This document shows, one piece after another, positions 46,124 to 54,573 of a stretch of DNA of 64,000 bases; positions within the stretch are counted from its first letter, which is position 1, and each line of letters starts with the position of its first letter. Location: positions 930,001-994,000 of the forward strand of contig JAHBXF010000001.1 in NCBI GenBank assembly GCA_019636615.1, in the 5' to 3' direction. A program made the translations under genes and the position numbers. Under the pieces are notes generated by a model, which worked only from the letters and a program-made list of their open reading frames with translations, had not been told where the DNA came from and did not search any database. Source of the DNA: Phycisphaeraceae bacterium (GTDB lineage: Bacteria > Planctomycetota > Phycisphaerae > Phycisphaerales > UBA1924).

Positions 46124-48571
46124 TCAGCCGTGGTCGCGCCGGTGCTGCTTCTTGTTCTTGTCGCGCGACTTGCTGCGTGAACTGCGCTTCTGCGAGCCGG
46201 TCTTGAAGTCGCCGAACCCCGCGCCGCGGGCTTTTTCCATGCCGCCGCCGTCCAACTTGCCCAGCACGGGCTTCTTGGCTTTGCCCACGGCGCGCGATGC
46301 GCCGTCTTCGACGAAGAGTTCGAGTTGACGCTTGGAGAGATCCACCGCGCCGATGCGCACCGTGAGCAGGTCGCCGAAGTTGAAACTGCGCCCGCTGCGG
46401 ATGTCGGTCAGCGCGCCCGAACGCTGGTCGATCTTCCACACCGGCGCACCCATGCCCCGCGTGACATCGCCCGGAAGGTCGTCGCTCTTGATGAACCCCT
46501 CCGCCAGGTACTGGTCGATCTGCACGAAGATGCCGCGCGGCGTGACGCCCGTGACCACGCCGGGGTAACTCTCGCCGATGCGCTTTTCCAGCAGTTGCAG
46601 CACGAGGAAGTTGCGCAGTTCCTTCTCGGCCGTCTCGGCGTTCACCTCGCGCATCGTGGCGTGCCGGCCGATCTCGATGAGTTGCTCTTCGCCCGGCAGC
46701 GATCGCACCGCGCGGATGTCGCCGCCCAGGGTGCGCTTCTCCACCTCGCCCCGAGGGCGCTTGCGCCCGTTCTCGGTGCGGCGCAGATACTCGGCGATGA
46801 AGCGGTGCACGGTGAGGTCGGCGTAGCGGCGGATGGGGCTGGTGAAGTGCGCATAGGCCGAACTGGCCAGCGCGTAGTGCCCCACCAGCGCGGGGCTGTA
46901 CTCGGCCTTGGTGAGGGTGCGCAGCACGGCCATGTGCACCGCGCGCGCCGTGGGCTTGCCGCGCGTGGCCTCCAGCAGGCCCTGCAGTTCCTGTCGGCTG
47001 GGGCTCCGCGGGATGCGGAAGCCCGCGACCATGGCCACCTTGCGCATCTCGTCCACGTCGCCGGGGATGGGCTCGGGGTGGATGCGGCGCATCAGCGGCA
47101 CGCCCAGCCCCTCGGCCAGACGCGCCACCACCTCGTTGGCCTCCACCATGAACATCTCGATGAGTTTGTGCGTGAAGGCGTCGTCTTCCTTCTCGGCGCC
47201 CACCACGTGCCCGTTGTCGTCGTATTGCAGCACCACCTCGGGCAGGTCCAGGGTGATCATGCCCTGGCGGAAGCGCCGCCCGCGGATGGCCTTCGCGCAG
47301 CGGTCCATCTCGCGCAGCGTGTCGATGAGTTGATCGGTGTAGCGCGGCGGGGTCTTGGCGTGCCGACGCGCCTCGTTGAAGTCGCCGTCGATCAGCGCCT
47401 GCGCTTCGAGATAAGTCAGCCGCTTGCTGCTCTGGATCAGCGTCTGCGCCACGCCCTCCCCGCGCACCTCGCCCTGCTCGTCATAGGTGATGAACGCGCT
47501 CTTGCAGAAGCGCGGCACGCCCTCCTGCAGCGAGCAGATGCCGTTGCTGAGGATCTCGGGAAGCATGGGAATCACGTGGCGAGGCAGATAGCACGAGTTC
47601 GCCCGGTCTGCCGCCTCGACATCCAGCGCGCTGCCCGGCGGGATGTAGTGCGCCACGTCGGCGATGTGGATGCCGACCTCCCACAGCCCGTCGTCGGTGC
47701 GGCGGATGGAGATGGCGTCGTCGTAGTCCTTGGCGTCGGGCGGGTCGATGGTCAGAATGAAGTCTGTCGTGAGGTCGAGCCGGTTGTCCAGAGCCCCCGG
47801 CCCGCGCGCGTGGAAGTCGGCGATCTGCGACTCGAACGAGGCCGCGGCCTCGCGCGCCTGATCGAGGCACGCCTCGGGAAAATCATCGCTGGGCAGGTCG
47901 TAAGCGGCGATCACGGCCTGCGTCTCGACATCCGGCCGCCCGGCGTCGCCCAGCACGCGCACGATCACGCCCTCGCCCAGCATGTCGCCGTCGGGCCAGA
48001 CAACCAGTTCAAACACAACCTTGTCGCCCGCGTGCGCGTTCTTGGCCTGCGCGTCTCGGATCACAACATGCCCGGTGAGTTGCCGGCCGTCGGGAACCAC
48101 CACCCAGTTCTGGCCGCGCTGCTCGAGCGTGCCCGCGTAGGTGCTCCGCTTGCGGTCGATCACCTCGACCACGGTGCCGATGTAGCGGTCGTCGCCGCCC
48201 GAACGGCGCTCACGCGCCAGGCGGATGCGCACGGTGTCGCCGGTCAACGCATCGCCGGTCTCGCCCGGCGGGATGAACACGCTGCCCTCGCGCAGCGCCA
48301 GTTCCGGCGTGACAAAGCCGAAGCCGCGCGGGTTCTTGCGGAAGGTCCCGACGAGTTCGCCGTTGGTGTCTTCGATCGAGGGCAGCATGACCTGCCCGCC
48401 CGCCGAGACAACCAGGGCCCCCTCCTTGGCGAAGAGTTGCACCGCGGACTGGAACATCTCGCTCTCTTCGGCCGGGATGTTCAGGTCCCGCATGAGGTCG
48501 CCGATGCGCGACGGGGTGTAGTCGTCGTGCTTGAGGTGCATCAGTAGTCGTTTCTTGTAGCGTAATGGCAT
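46124..48571 (-). CDS. rnr: ribonuclease R
   Basis: An 815-residue processive 3'-5' exoribonuclease of the RNase II/R family. A winged-helix-like N terminus (YTPSRIGDLMRDLNIP) is followed by cold-shock/OB domains (GTFRKNPRGFGFVTPEL) and the RNB domain with catalytic Asp cluster DPPDAKDYDDAISI, IADVAHYIPPGSALD and HFTSPIRRYADLTVHR. An S1 domain comes next (YPGVVTGVTPRGIFVQIDQYLAEGFIK), then a Lys/Arg-rich tail (QKRSSRSKSRDKNKKQHRR) suited to ribosome or structured-RNA binding. The start at 48571 is a choice between two in-frame ATGs (48571, 48541), neither with a good ribosome-binding site. Confidence 0.93.
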   Translation of the reverse strand: MPLRYKKRLLMHLKHDDYTPSRIGDLMRDLNIPAEESEMFQSAVQLFAKEGALVVSAGGQVMLPSIEDTNGELVGTFRKNPRGFGFVTPELALREGSVFIPPGETGDALTGDTVRIRLARERRSGGDDRYIGTVVEVIDRKRSTYAGTLEQRGQNWVVVPDGRQLTGHVVIRDAQAKNAHAGDKVVFELVVWPDGDMLGEGVIVRVLGDAGRPDVETQAVIAAYDLPSDDFPEACLDQAREAAASFESQIADFHARGPGALDNRLDLTTDFILTIDPPDAKDYDDAISIRRTDDGLWEVGIHIADVAHYIPPGSALDVEAADRANSCYLPRHVIPMLPEILSNGICSLQEGVPRFCKSAFITYDEQGEVRGEGVAQTLIQSSKRLTYLEAQALIDGDFNEARRHAKTPPRYTDQLIDTLREMDRCAKAIRGRRFRQGMITLDLPEVVLQYDDNGHVVGAEKEDDAFTHKLIEMFMVEANEVVARLAEGLGVPLMRRIHPEPIPGDVDEMRKVAMVAGFRIPRSPSRQELQGLLEATRGKPTARAVHMAVLRTLTKAEYSPALVGHYALASSAYAHFTSPIRRYADLTVHRFIAEYLRRTENGRKRPRGEVEKRTLGGDIRAVRSLPGEEQLIEIGRHATMREVNAETAEKELRNFLVLQLLEKRIGESYPGVVTGVTPRGIFVQIDQYLAEGFIKSDDLPGDVTRGMGAPVWKIDQRSGALTDIRSGRSFNFGDLLTVRIGAVDLSKRQLELFVEDGASRAVGKAKKPVLGKLDGGGMEKARGAGFGDFKTGSQKRSSRSKSRDKNKKQHRRDHG

Positions 48572-48659
48572 GAACAAGCGTAGGGACCGCCAGCCCACAC
48601 GCCCGCCTTGCCCACGACCGCCCGGCCATCCCCCACGCAGCGACGCCGCGCCGGCGCGT

Positions 48660-49133
48660 TCAGGCGGGGGGCGGCGTCAAGGTGCGCAGTTCAAGGGCCA
48701 GGCGCTGCGCCAGCGCGCGGCGTTCGCCCTCGCTCATCTCCCCGCGCAGCCGCGCCGCCGGCCACCCCCACACCGCCTCGCGGGGCGTGGGGTCGTCGGC
48801 GTGGCGCGGGATGATGTGCCAGTGAACGTGCCCCACCTGATTGCCCAGGCACTCATAGTTGATACGCACCGGCCCACCCCCAGCCCCGGCCCCCGCGAAG
48901 ACGCGCCGCACCGCCCGCGCTACCAGTGCGGCCTCGCCGAAGAGTTCGCGCTGCGCATCGAGCGAAAGTTCGTCCAGGTGCTCGACATGGCGGCGCAGCA
49001 CCAGCACGCACCACCCCGGACACCCCTGATTGTCGCCCAACACCACAAAGGCGTGCCGCAGCGCGCCAACCAGCAGAGGGTGCTCGCCCCGTTCGCAGCG
49101 GTCGCAGACAAGACAGAGCGGGCAGGTGGTCAT
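48660..49133 (-). CDS. HIT-family protein
   Basis: A 157-residue nucleotide hydrolase/transferase. The motif HVHWHIIPRH gives the histidine triad, preceded by NYECLGNQVG. The N terminus has CPLCLVCDRC, a small zinc site. The GWCVLVLRRHVEHLDEL segment is typical of the HIT fold. Substrates are usually AMP or dinucleoside polyphosphates. I start at MTTCPLC (49133); the frame continues 11 residues upstream (49166). It lies upstream of RNase R on the same strand. Confidence 0.88.
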   Translation of the reverse strand: MTTCPLCLVCDRCERGEHPLLVGALRHAFVVLGDNQGCPGWCVLVLRRHVEHLDELSLDAQRELFGEAALVARAVRRVFAGAGAGGGPVRINYECLGNQVGHVHWHIIPRHADDPTPREAVWGWPAARLRGEMSEGERRALAQRLALELRTLTPPPA

Positions 49134-49345
49134 GGCGGGTTCTCGCGGGCGTTTTCGAACCATCAATCAGGGCGTGCGGGGCGCGCCCCCGGCACCAACC
49201 AATCGCCAATGGTTGGCCGCGGCGCACGCCCGGCGGGGCCGCTACGGCGGTGTGTGCTCCTGTTCCGCCCGGTTCGCGCCCCCCCAATCGCCGGGGCGCG
49301 GGCAAGGGGTGTGCGCCCCGCCGGTTCTACGTACACTTGGCGCAC

Positions 49346-50692
49346 ATGACCCCGCCCGCCGAACACGCCCACCCCGCCGAAGCCGCCGCCAGACGCCGAG
49401 CGATCGTGCTGCGGGTGGTGCGCGCCGCCTTCTTTATTCTCATGATCACCTTCTCGCTGCTGGCGGCGCTCCAGCAGCAGCAGAGCGACAGCAAGATCTT
49501 CACCCCCGACACCAGTTGGTGGGTGCCGGTGGGGCTCTTTCTTGCGGTGGCGGTCTTTCTCTACGGCGCGGCCATCGCCGTCGACATCGCCACCCCGCAG
49601 AAGAAAATCGCCACCATCACGGGCGTGATGTTCGGCATCATCGCCGGCGTGCTGGCCACCGCCGCGCTGGGGTTCATCATCGACCTGCTCCTCGAGAGTT
49701 GGGTGCAAGACGCCAAGGCCGTCGACGCGCTCAAGCCCATCGTGAACTTTGTCAAGGTGCTCATGGGCATCACCTTCTGCTACATCGGGGTCACCACGGT
49801 CTTGCAGACGCAGGACGACTTCCGGCTGGTGATCCCCTATGTCGAGTTCGCCAAGCAGATCCGCGGCGTGCGCCCGCTGCTCATCGACAGCAGCGTGCTC
49901 ATCGACGGCCGCATCATCGACATCGCGGGCACGGGCTTCCTGCAGGCCCCGCTCATCATCCCCCGCTTTGTGGTGGCCGAACTGCAGACCCTGGCCGACA
50001 GCCAGGACAGCCTCAAGCGCGCCAAGGGCCGGCGCGGGCTCGACTACATCGCCCGCCTGCAGCGCACGCCCCGAATCGATGTCTCCGTGGACGAAACGCC
50101 CGTGCCCGGCAAGTCGGCCGACCAGATGCTGGTGGAGATGGCCCGCACCATGCCCGCGCTGATTCTCACCACCGACGTGGCCCTGGCCCAGGTGGCGCGC
50201 ATCGAAAACATCGGCGTCTTGAGCATCAACGACCTGGCCAACGCGCTCAAGAGTTCCGTGGTCGCCGGCGAGAGCATCAGCGTGAAACTGCTGCGCGCCG
50301 GCGAACAGCCCGGCCAGGCCGTGGGCTATCTGCCCGACGGCGCAATGGTGGTGGCCGAAAACGGCGAACCGCTCATCGGCAAAGTCGCCGACCTTACCGT
50401 GATCTCCAGCCTTCAGACCTCGGCCGGGCGGCTCATCTTCGCGCGGCATGTCGCGCCCCAGCGCGAGGGCGGCGCGCCCCAGGGGCCCGCCGACAGCGAT
50501 CGCCCGCACCAGGACGCCGCCGATACCACCAACCCAGCCGACGGGCCCGCGCAGGGCCCCGCCGCCGAGGGCCCCGAGGTTCAATCACACGACGAGCCGC
50601 CCGGTAGCAAGCCGCCCGAGAAGGGCGGGGGCACACCCCCGCAGGGCCACAGGCCGCTGCGCCCCGGCACGCCGCGCAACCCGCGCCGCTGA
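49346..50692 (+). CDS. membrane PIN/TRAM-domain protein (YacL-like)
   Basis: A 448-residue protein with about four N-terminal TM segments (FFILMITFSLLAAL, VGLFLAVAVFLYGAAIAV, ITGVMFGIIAGVLATAALGFII, MGITFCYIGVTTVL). A PIN nuclease domain (LLIDSSVLIDGRIIDIAGTGF, IIPRFVVAELQTLADS, LTTDVALAQVARIENI) carries its conserved acidic residues, and a TRAM RNA-binding domain follows (GYLPDGAMVVAENGEPLIGKVADLTVISSLQTSAGRLIFARHV). The C-terminal 80 residues are Pro/Gln/Asp-rich and disordered. YacL-type proteins are thought to act on RNA at the membrane. The ATG at 49346 has no clear ribosome-binding site; the open frame further upstream is chance. Confidence 0.88.
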   Translation: MTPPAEHAHPAEAAARRRAIVLRVVRAAFFILMITFSLLAALQQQQSDSKIFTPDTSWWVPVGLFLAVAVFLYGAAIAVDIATPQKKIATITGVMFGIIAGVLATAALGFIIDLLLESWVQDAKAVDALKPIVNFVKVLMGITFCYIGVTTVLQTQDDFRLVIPYVEFAKQIRGVRPLLIDSSVLIDGRIIDIAGTGFLQAPLIIPRFVVAELQTLADSQDSLKRAKGRRGLDYIARLQRTPRIDVSVDETPVPGKSADQMLVEMARTMPALILTTDVALAQVARIENIGVLSINDLANALKSSVVAGESISVKLLRAGEQPGQAVGYLPDGAMVVAENGEPLIGKVADLTVISSLQTSAGRLIFARHVAPQREGGAPQGPADSDRPHQDAADTTNPADGPAQGPAAEGPEVQSHDEPPGSKPPEKGGGTPPQGHRPLRPGTPRNPRR

Positions 50693-50694
50693 CC

Positions 50695-53600
50695 TCAGGC
50701 CCGTTCAAGAAAAAGGCAATCGCCGCGGCAATCGCGCGGGGCCCCCCGCGGAAACTCGCCGGCGAGAATGCCGCGCACGGCCGCGTCGATCTCCCGGCGC
50801 ACTTTGTCCAGGTTGATGCCGGAGAACTCGATGGTGCCGCGCTCGCCGGTGGAGAGCAGCCAATACTCCGCCCGGCCTTGCGGGCGCTCTTGGCCCAGCA
50901 CGTGCCCCAGGGCGAGCAGGTACACGCCCATCTGCAGGTCGTCCTCGGCGATCTCGCGCAGTTTCTTGCGGGCGTCGCCGGTTTTGTAGTCAACCACGCG
51001 GTGGGTGCCGTCGGGCAGCAGGTCGATGCGGTCGAGCCGCGAGTGGAAGTGGTGCGCCACGCCGTCCACCACATACTCAAAGCGCACGTCGTGCTCAACC
51101 TCGAGCACCTGCGTCCGCTCGTCGTGCAGGCGTTCATAGGCGCCCTTCAACTGCGCCAGCAACTGGTCGAGCACCTCGGGGCGCGCCTGGTTGCCCGTCT
51201 GCGAGAGGAGCGTGCGGTAGGCGCCGCGCGCGATGGAGAGAAGTTCGCTCAGGCCCGGGCGGGGCTCACCCTCGGCGTCCGCCGCGCTCCATCGCTGATA
51301 GAAACGCTCGAGCGACATGTGCGCCACGTTGCCCAGGTCTACCTCTTCGCCCGTGCGCTGCGAGAGGCCCATCACCCGGGAGACGTAGTAGCACCGCGGG
51401 CAGCGCCGGTATGTCTCAACGGCCGAGTAACTCAGCCGCAGCGGCGGCGCGGGCGGGCGCATCACCGGCCCGTCGCCCGCGGGCTGGTCGGCGCGCGTCG
51501 TGGCCAGCCACTGGGCACGCAGGTTCTCGCGCTCGCCGCCGCCCACCCACTCGGGCAGATCGCCCCGCCGAAGCAACTGCCCCGCCGCGAGAAACTGGTG
51601 CAGCGCACGCTCAACATCTTCCTGCGCTCGCGCCACGTCCTGGGGCGAAAGGTCGGGGCTGTCGGCGCGTTCCAGCGCGGCGGCGATGGCCACGCGCGCC
51701 TGCCGGCGCATGCGCGCCGCGGCGGTGTCGCGACGGCGCGCCTCTTCGGGCCCGCCGGTCTCCTGCTCGGCGCCCGCCCCACCGCCGGCGCGCCAGTGCG
51801 CCGGGCCCACACCCTTCTCCCCCGCCATGCGCCGCACCTGCTCGCCGGGCATCAGCACGCCCACCAGGGGCTGGCCGCCGTGCGGGGCCAGTTCTTCGAA
51901 GAAGTGCGCCGCCTTCGTGCCGCTGGGGTTTTTGCCGCGCTTGGCCAGCAGCACCAGTTCGTTGCGGGCGCGCGTGCACGCCACATAAAACAGCCGGCGC
52001 TCTTCGTCCAGGGCACGCTCCGCCTCGGGCTGCGCGTCGGGATCAATGCTCTCGACCGGCGGCGGCGGTTCGTCGTCGCGCGACATCTTCGGGTAGCCGT
52101 GCGGCGGGGTGACGCGCGGCACAAAGACCGTGTCAAACTCCAGCCCCTTCGAGGCGTGCGCCGTCATCAACTGCACACCCTGCTCGCCGGGCGAGGTGCC
52201 GTTGCCCGGCCGGTCGTCAAGATCCTCCCCGTCGGCGTCTTCAAGCGTGGGCACCTGCCCCGTGGGGTTGAGGTCTTCGAGTTCGTCGAGATACGCGCGC
52301 AGTTCTTCGAGCCCGCCCGGCTGCGGCAGACGCGCCTGACGCGCCCGCGCCAGTTGCAGCAGGCCCAGCACCGCGCGGATGCGCGTCGCACGCTCGCGAG
52401 AGGGCAGCAGGTCGGCGTGCGCCGCGTCTGTCGCAAGTATGATCGCGTGAAGCGCATCGTCGGCCCGCTTGGCCTGCACCGCCTCGCGCAGCGCGTCGTA
52501 GCGGTCGCAGCATCGCCGCACCATGTCGGCGTGCTCCGGGGGCAGCGACCCGGCGAAGGCCCTCAGCCACGCCGGGTAGGGGCCCGGGTCGGGGCTGTCG
52601 GGCAGGCCGTGCTCGGCGTGCGAACGGGCCGCGCGGTATTCGTTGTCGCAGCGGGCCACCACCTCGGGCGGCAGCGAGAAGGGCGGGCGGCGCAGCAGCC
52701 GCATGGCGGGCCACGCGGCGTCGGGCTCGTGCAGCCAGGCGATCCACGCGCGCACGTCGGCGACGCCGTCGTCGGCGAAGATCGGCGTGGCGCGCTTGCG
52801 CGAGCACGGGATGCCGCACAGCGAGAGCGCCGCAGAGATTTCATCCAGGTGCCCGTGCGTGCGCGCGATCACCGCGAAACTCGACCACTCCGGGCACGGC
52901 GTGCGCGTTTGACGCGCGTGCAGGATGTGCGCCGCGATGGTTTCGCCGTCCTGCTTGTCGTTCTCCAGCGTGATCAGCCCCACCGCTCGCCCCGTGGCGC
53001 GGCTCTGCGCCGAGAGGGCCTTGTCCGGCGCGAACCGCGCGAACGCGCGCGAGATCACCCGGTTCGAGAGGTCGACAATCTCCGGGTGGCTGCGGTAGTT
53101 GAGCGTGAGCCGCACGATGTCATGGCCCGGCCACGCGGCCTTGAATCGCCCGAAGGCGCGGTTGTCGGCCCCGCGGAAGCCGTAGATCGCCTGATCGTCG
53201 TCCCCCACGGCGCACAGGTCGGCCCCGCCGCGCCGAGACGCGTCCGTGATCAGCGACAGAAGATCGATCTGCGCCTGGCTGCAATCCTGGAACTCGTCCA
53301 CGATCACCGCCTTCACGCCCGCGCGCACCAGCGTCCGCGCCGCCGCGTCGTCGCGCAGCAGTTCCAGCGGCAGCACCACCTGGTCGGAATAGCCCAGCAG
53401 CCCGCGCGCCCGGCGCGCCGCGTTATACGCCTCATAGGCGCTGGCCGCGTCGGTCAGGTCGTCGCACAGCACGCGCTGCGCCCGCGCCTCTTCGTCTTCT
53501 TCTCCGGCCTCGCTCAGCCGCTCGCGCCACGCCCGGGCCGTCTCCATCACGTCGCGCGGGGTGCGCCCCATGTTCGCGAACTTCTCGATCCACGAAAGCA

Positions 53601-54048
53601 CAAACCCCGTAAGCGCCGGCACGCCCTCGGGCCGGCGCGTGCCGAAAAGCCCACGCTCCAGGATGATCCCCGACATCATGCGGTGCGCCTCGACCGCGTC
53701 GATCATCTCGAGTCGCGCCGGCAACCCCAGCCGGTCGGCGTGCCGGCGAAGCAGCCGGTAGCCATACCCGTTGAACGTGTGCGCCTGCACGCGCGACGCC
53801 ACCGCCCCGCCCACCAGCGCCGCCAGCCTTCCACGCATCTCCTCGGCCGACTTCGTCGTGAACGTCAGGGCCACGATCCCCTCGGGCGCCACCCCACGCT
53901 CGCGGATCAGGTGCGCGATCCGCGCGATGATCACCCGGGTCTTGCCCGTGCCCGGCCCGGCAAGCACCGCCAGGGGCCCGCCCGTGTGATGCGCCGCCGC
54001 GCGCTGTTCGTCGTTGAGTTCCAGCGTGGTGGTGGGTTCGGTGCTCAC
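50695..54048 (-). CDS. UvrD/PcrA-type helicase fused to a PD-(D/E)XK nuclease
   Basis: A 1117-residue DNA repair helicase-nuclease. Superfamily 1 motifs are complete: LNDEQRAAAHHTGGPLAVLAGPGTGKT (Q, I), ALTFTTKSAEEMRGR (Ia), AVIVDEFQDCSQAQ (II), AVGDDDQAIYGFRGA (III), LTLNYRSHPEIV (IV), QLMTAHASKGLEFDTVFVPR (V) and YVACTRARNELVLL (VI). The last 270 residues form a RecB-type nuclease: SYSAVETYRRCPRCYY, GNVAHMSLERFYQR, HSRLDRIDLLPDGTHRVVDYKTGDARKK. Cysteines in YRRCPRC and the final DCRGDC could hold an Fe-S cluster as in AddB/AdnB/Cas4. No partner subunit is adjacent. Probable role: double-strand break end processing. Confidence 0.9.
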   Translation of the reverse strand: MSTEPTTTLELNDEQRAAAHHTGGPLAVLAGPGTGKTRVIIARIAHLIRERGVAPEGIVALTFTTKSAEEMRGRLAALVGGAVASRVQAHTFNGYGYRLLRRHADRLGLPARLEMIDAVEAHRMMSGIILERGLFGTRRPEGVPALTGFVLSWIEKFANMGRTPRDVMETARAWRERLSEAGEEDEEARAQRVLCDDLTDAASAYEAYNAARRARGLLGYSDQVVLPLELLRDDAAARTLVRAGVKAVIVDEFQDCSQAQIDLLSLITDASRRGGADLCAVGDDDQAIYGFRGADNRAFGRFKAAWPGHDIVRLTLNYRSHPEIVDLSNRVISRAFARFAPDKALSAQSRATGRAVGLITLENDKQDGETIAAHILHARQTRTPCPEWSSFAVIARTHGHLDEISAALSLCGIPCSRKRATPIFADDGVADVRAWIAWLHEPDAAWPAMRLLRRPPFSLPPEVVARCDNEYRAARSHAEHGLPDSPDPGPYPAWLRAFAGSLPPEHADMVRRCCDRYDALREAVQAKRADDALHAIILATDAAHADLLPSRERATRIRAVLGLLQLARARQARLPQPGGLEELRAYLDELEDLNPTGQVPTLEDADGEDLDDRPGNGTSPGEQGVQLMTAHASKGLEFDTVFVPRVTPPHGYPKMSRDDEPPPPVESIDPDAQPEAERALDEERRLFYVACTRARNELVLLAKRGKNPSGTKAAHFFEELAPHGGQPLVGVLMPGEQVRRMAGEKGVGPAHWRAGGGAGAEQETGGPEEARRRDTAAARMRRQARVAIAAALERADSPDLSPQDVARAQEDVERALHQFLAAGQLLRRGDLPEWVGGGERENLRAQWLATTRADQPAGDGPVMRPPAPPLRLSYSAVETYRRCPRCYYVSRVMGLSQRTGEEVDLGNVAHMSLERFYQRWSAADAEGEPRPGLSELLSIARGAYRTLLSQTGNQARPEVLDQLLAQLKGAYERLHDERTQVLEVEHDVRFEYVVDGVAHHFHSRLDRIDLLPDGTHRVVDYKTGDARKKLREIAEDDLQMGVYLLALGHVLGQERPQGRAEYWLLSTGERGTIEFSGINLDKVRREIDAAVRGILAGEFPRGAPRDCRGDCLFLERA

Positions 54049-54132
54049 GCTCGATTATCGCAGGCTCGCGGCGGCCCCGCCGCACAGTTCGGCCCGCGGT
54101 ATACTCACCCCCCGCCGCCCACGAGCCGAACC

Positions 54133-54555
54133 ATGACCCCGCCGCCCGCACGCAAGCCGGCCCCGCACACCACCCCCGCCGACACCACCCAGGCCGTCGA
54201 CGCGTTCATGCACGCGCTCAAACACCCGCACAAGGCGGCCGTGCAGCGGCTGCGCGAGATCATCCTCGCCGCCGACGGCGACATCGCCGAGGGTGTGAAG
54301 TGGAACGCGCCGAGTTTCCGCACGCACGAATACTTCGCCACGACATACCTGCGCGCCAAGGCCGGCATCGGGCTGGTGCTGCACCTGGGCGCCAAGGCCC
54401 GCGCCGGGGGCGGCGTGAAGATCGACGACCCCGGCGACCTCCTGCAATGGCTCGCCAAAGACCGGGCGATGGTCACCTTCGCCGACGAGGCCGACCTCGC
54501 CGCGCGCCGCGCCGCGCTCACCGGCATCATCCGCCAGTGGATCGCGCACGTCTGA
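54133..54555 (+). CDS. DUF1801-family protein
   Basis: A 140-residue protein with the DUF1801/YdhG signature: AVDAFMHALKHPHKAAVQRLREIILAADGDIAEGVKWNAPSF, then LVLHLGAKARAGGGVKI and a C-terminal LTGIIRQWIAHV helix. Relatives are of unknown function; a frataxin-like fold has been seen in the family. No signal peptide. It is expressed rightward from a short interval after the helicase gene (divergent) and converges with the oxidoreductase gene. Confidence 0.8.
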   Translation: MTPPPARKPAPHTTPADTTQAVDAFMHALKHPHKAAVQRLREIILAADGDIAEGVKWNAPSFRTHEYFATTYLRAKAGIGLVLHLGAKARAGGGVKIDDPGDLLQWLAKDRAMVTFADEADLAARRAALTGIIRQWIAHV

Positions 54556-54573
54556 GCCGGCCACGGGGGGCTT

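Noticed and set aside
46325..48547. 740-codon plus-strand frame opposite RNase R
   Set aside because: No domain resemblance; mirrors codon structure of RNase R.
50878..54132. Long plus-strand open frame opposite the helicase gene
   Set aside because: Arg/Ala/His-rich shadow of a real gene with full helicase motifs; GC bias keeps the frame open.
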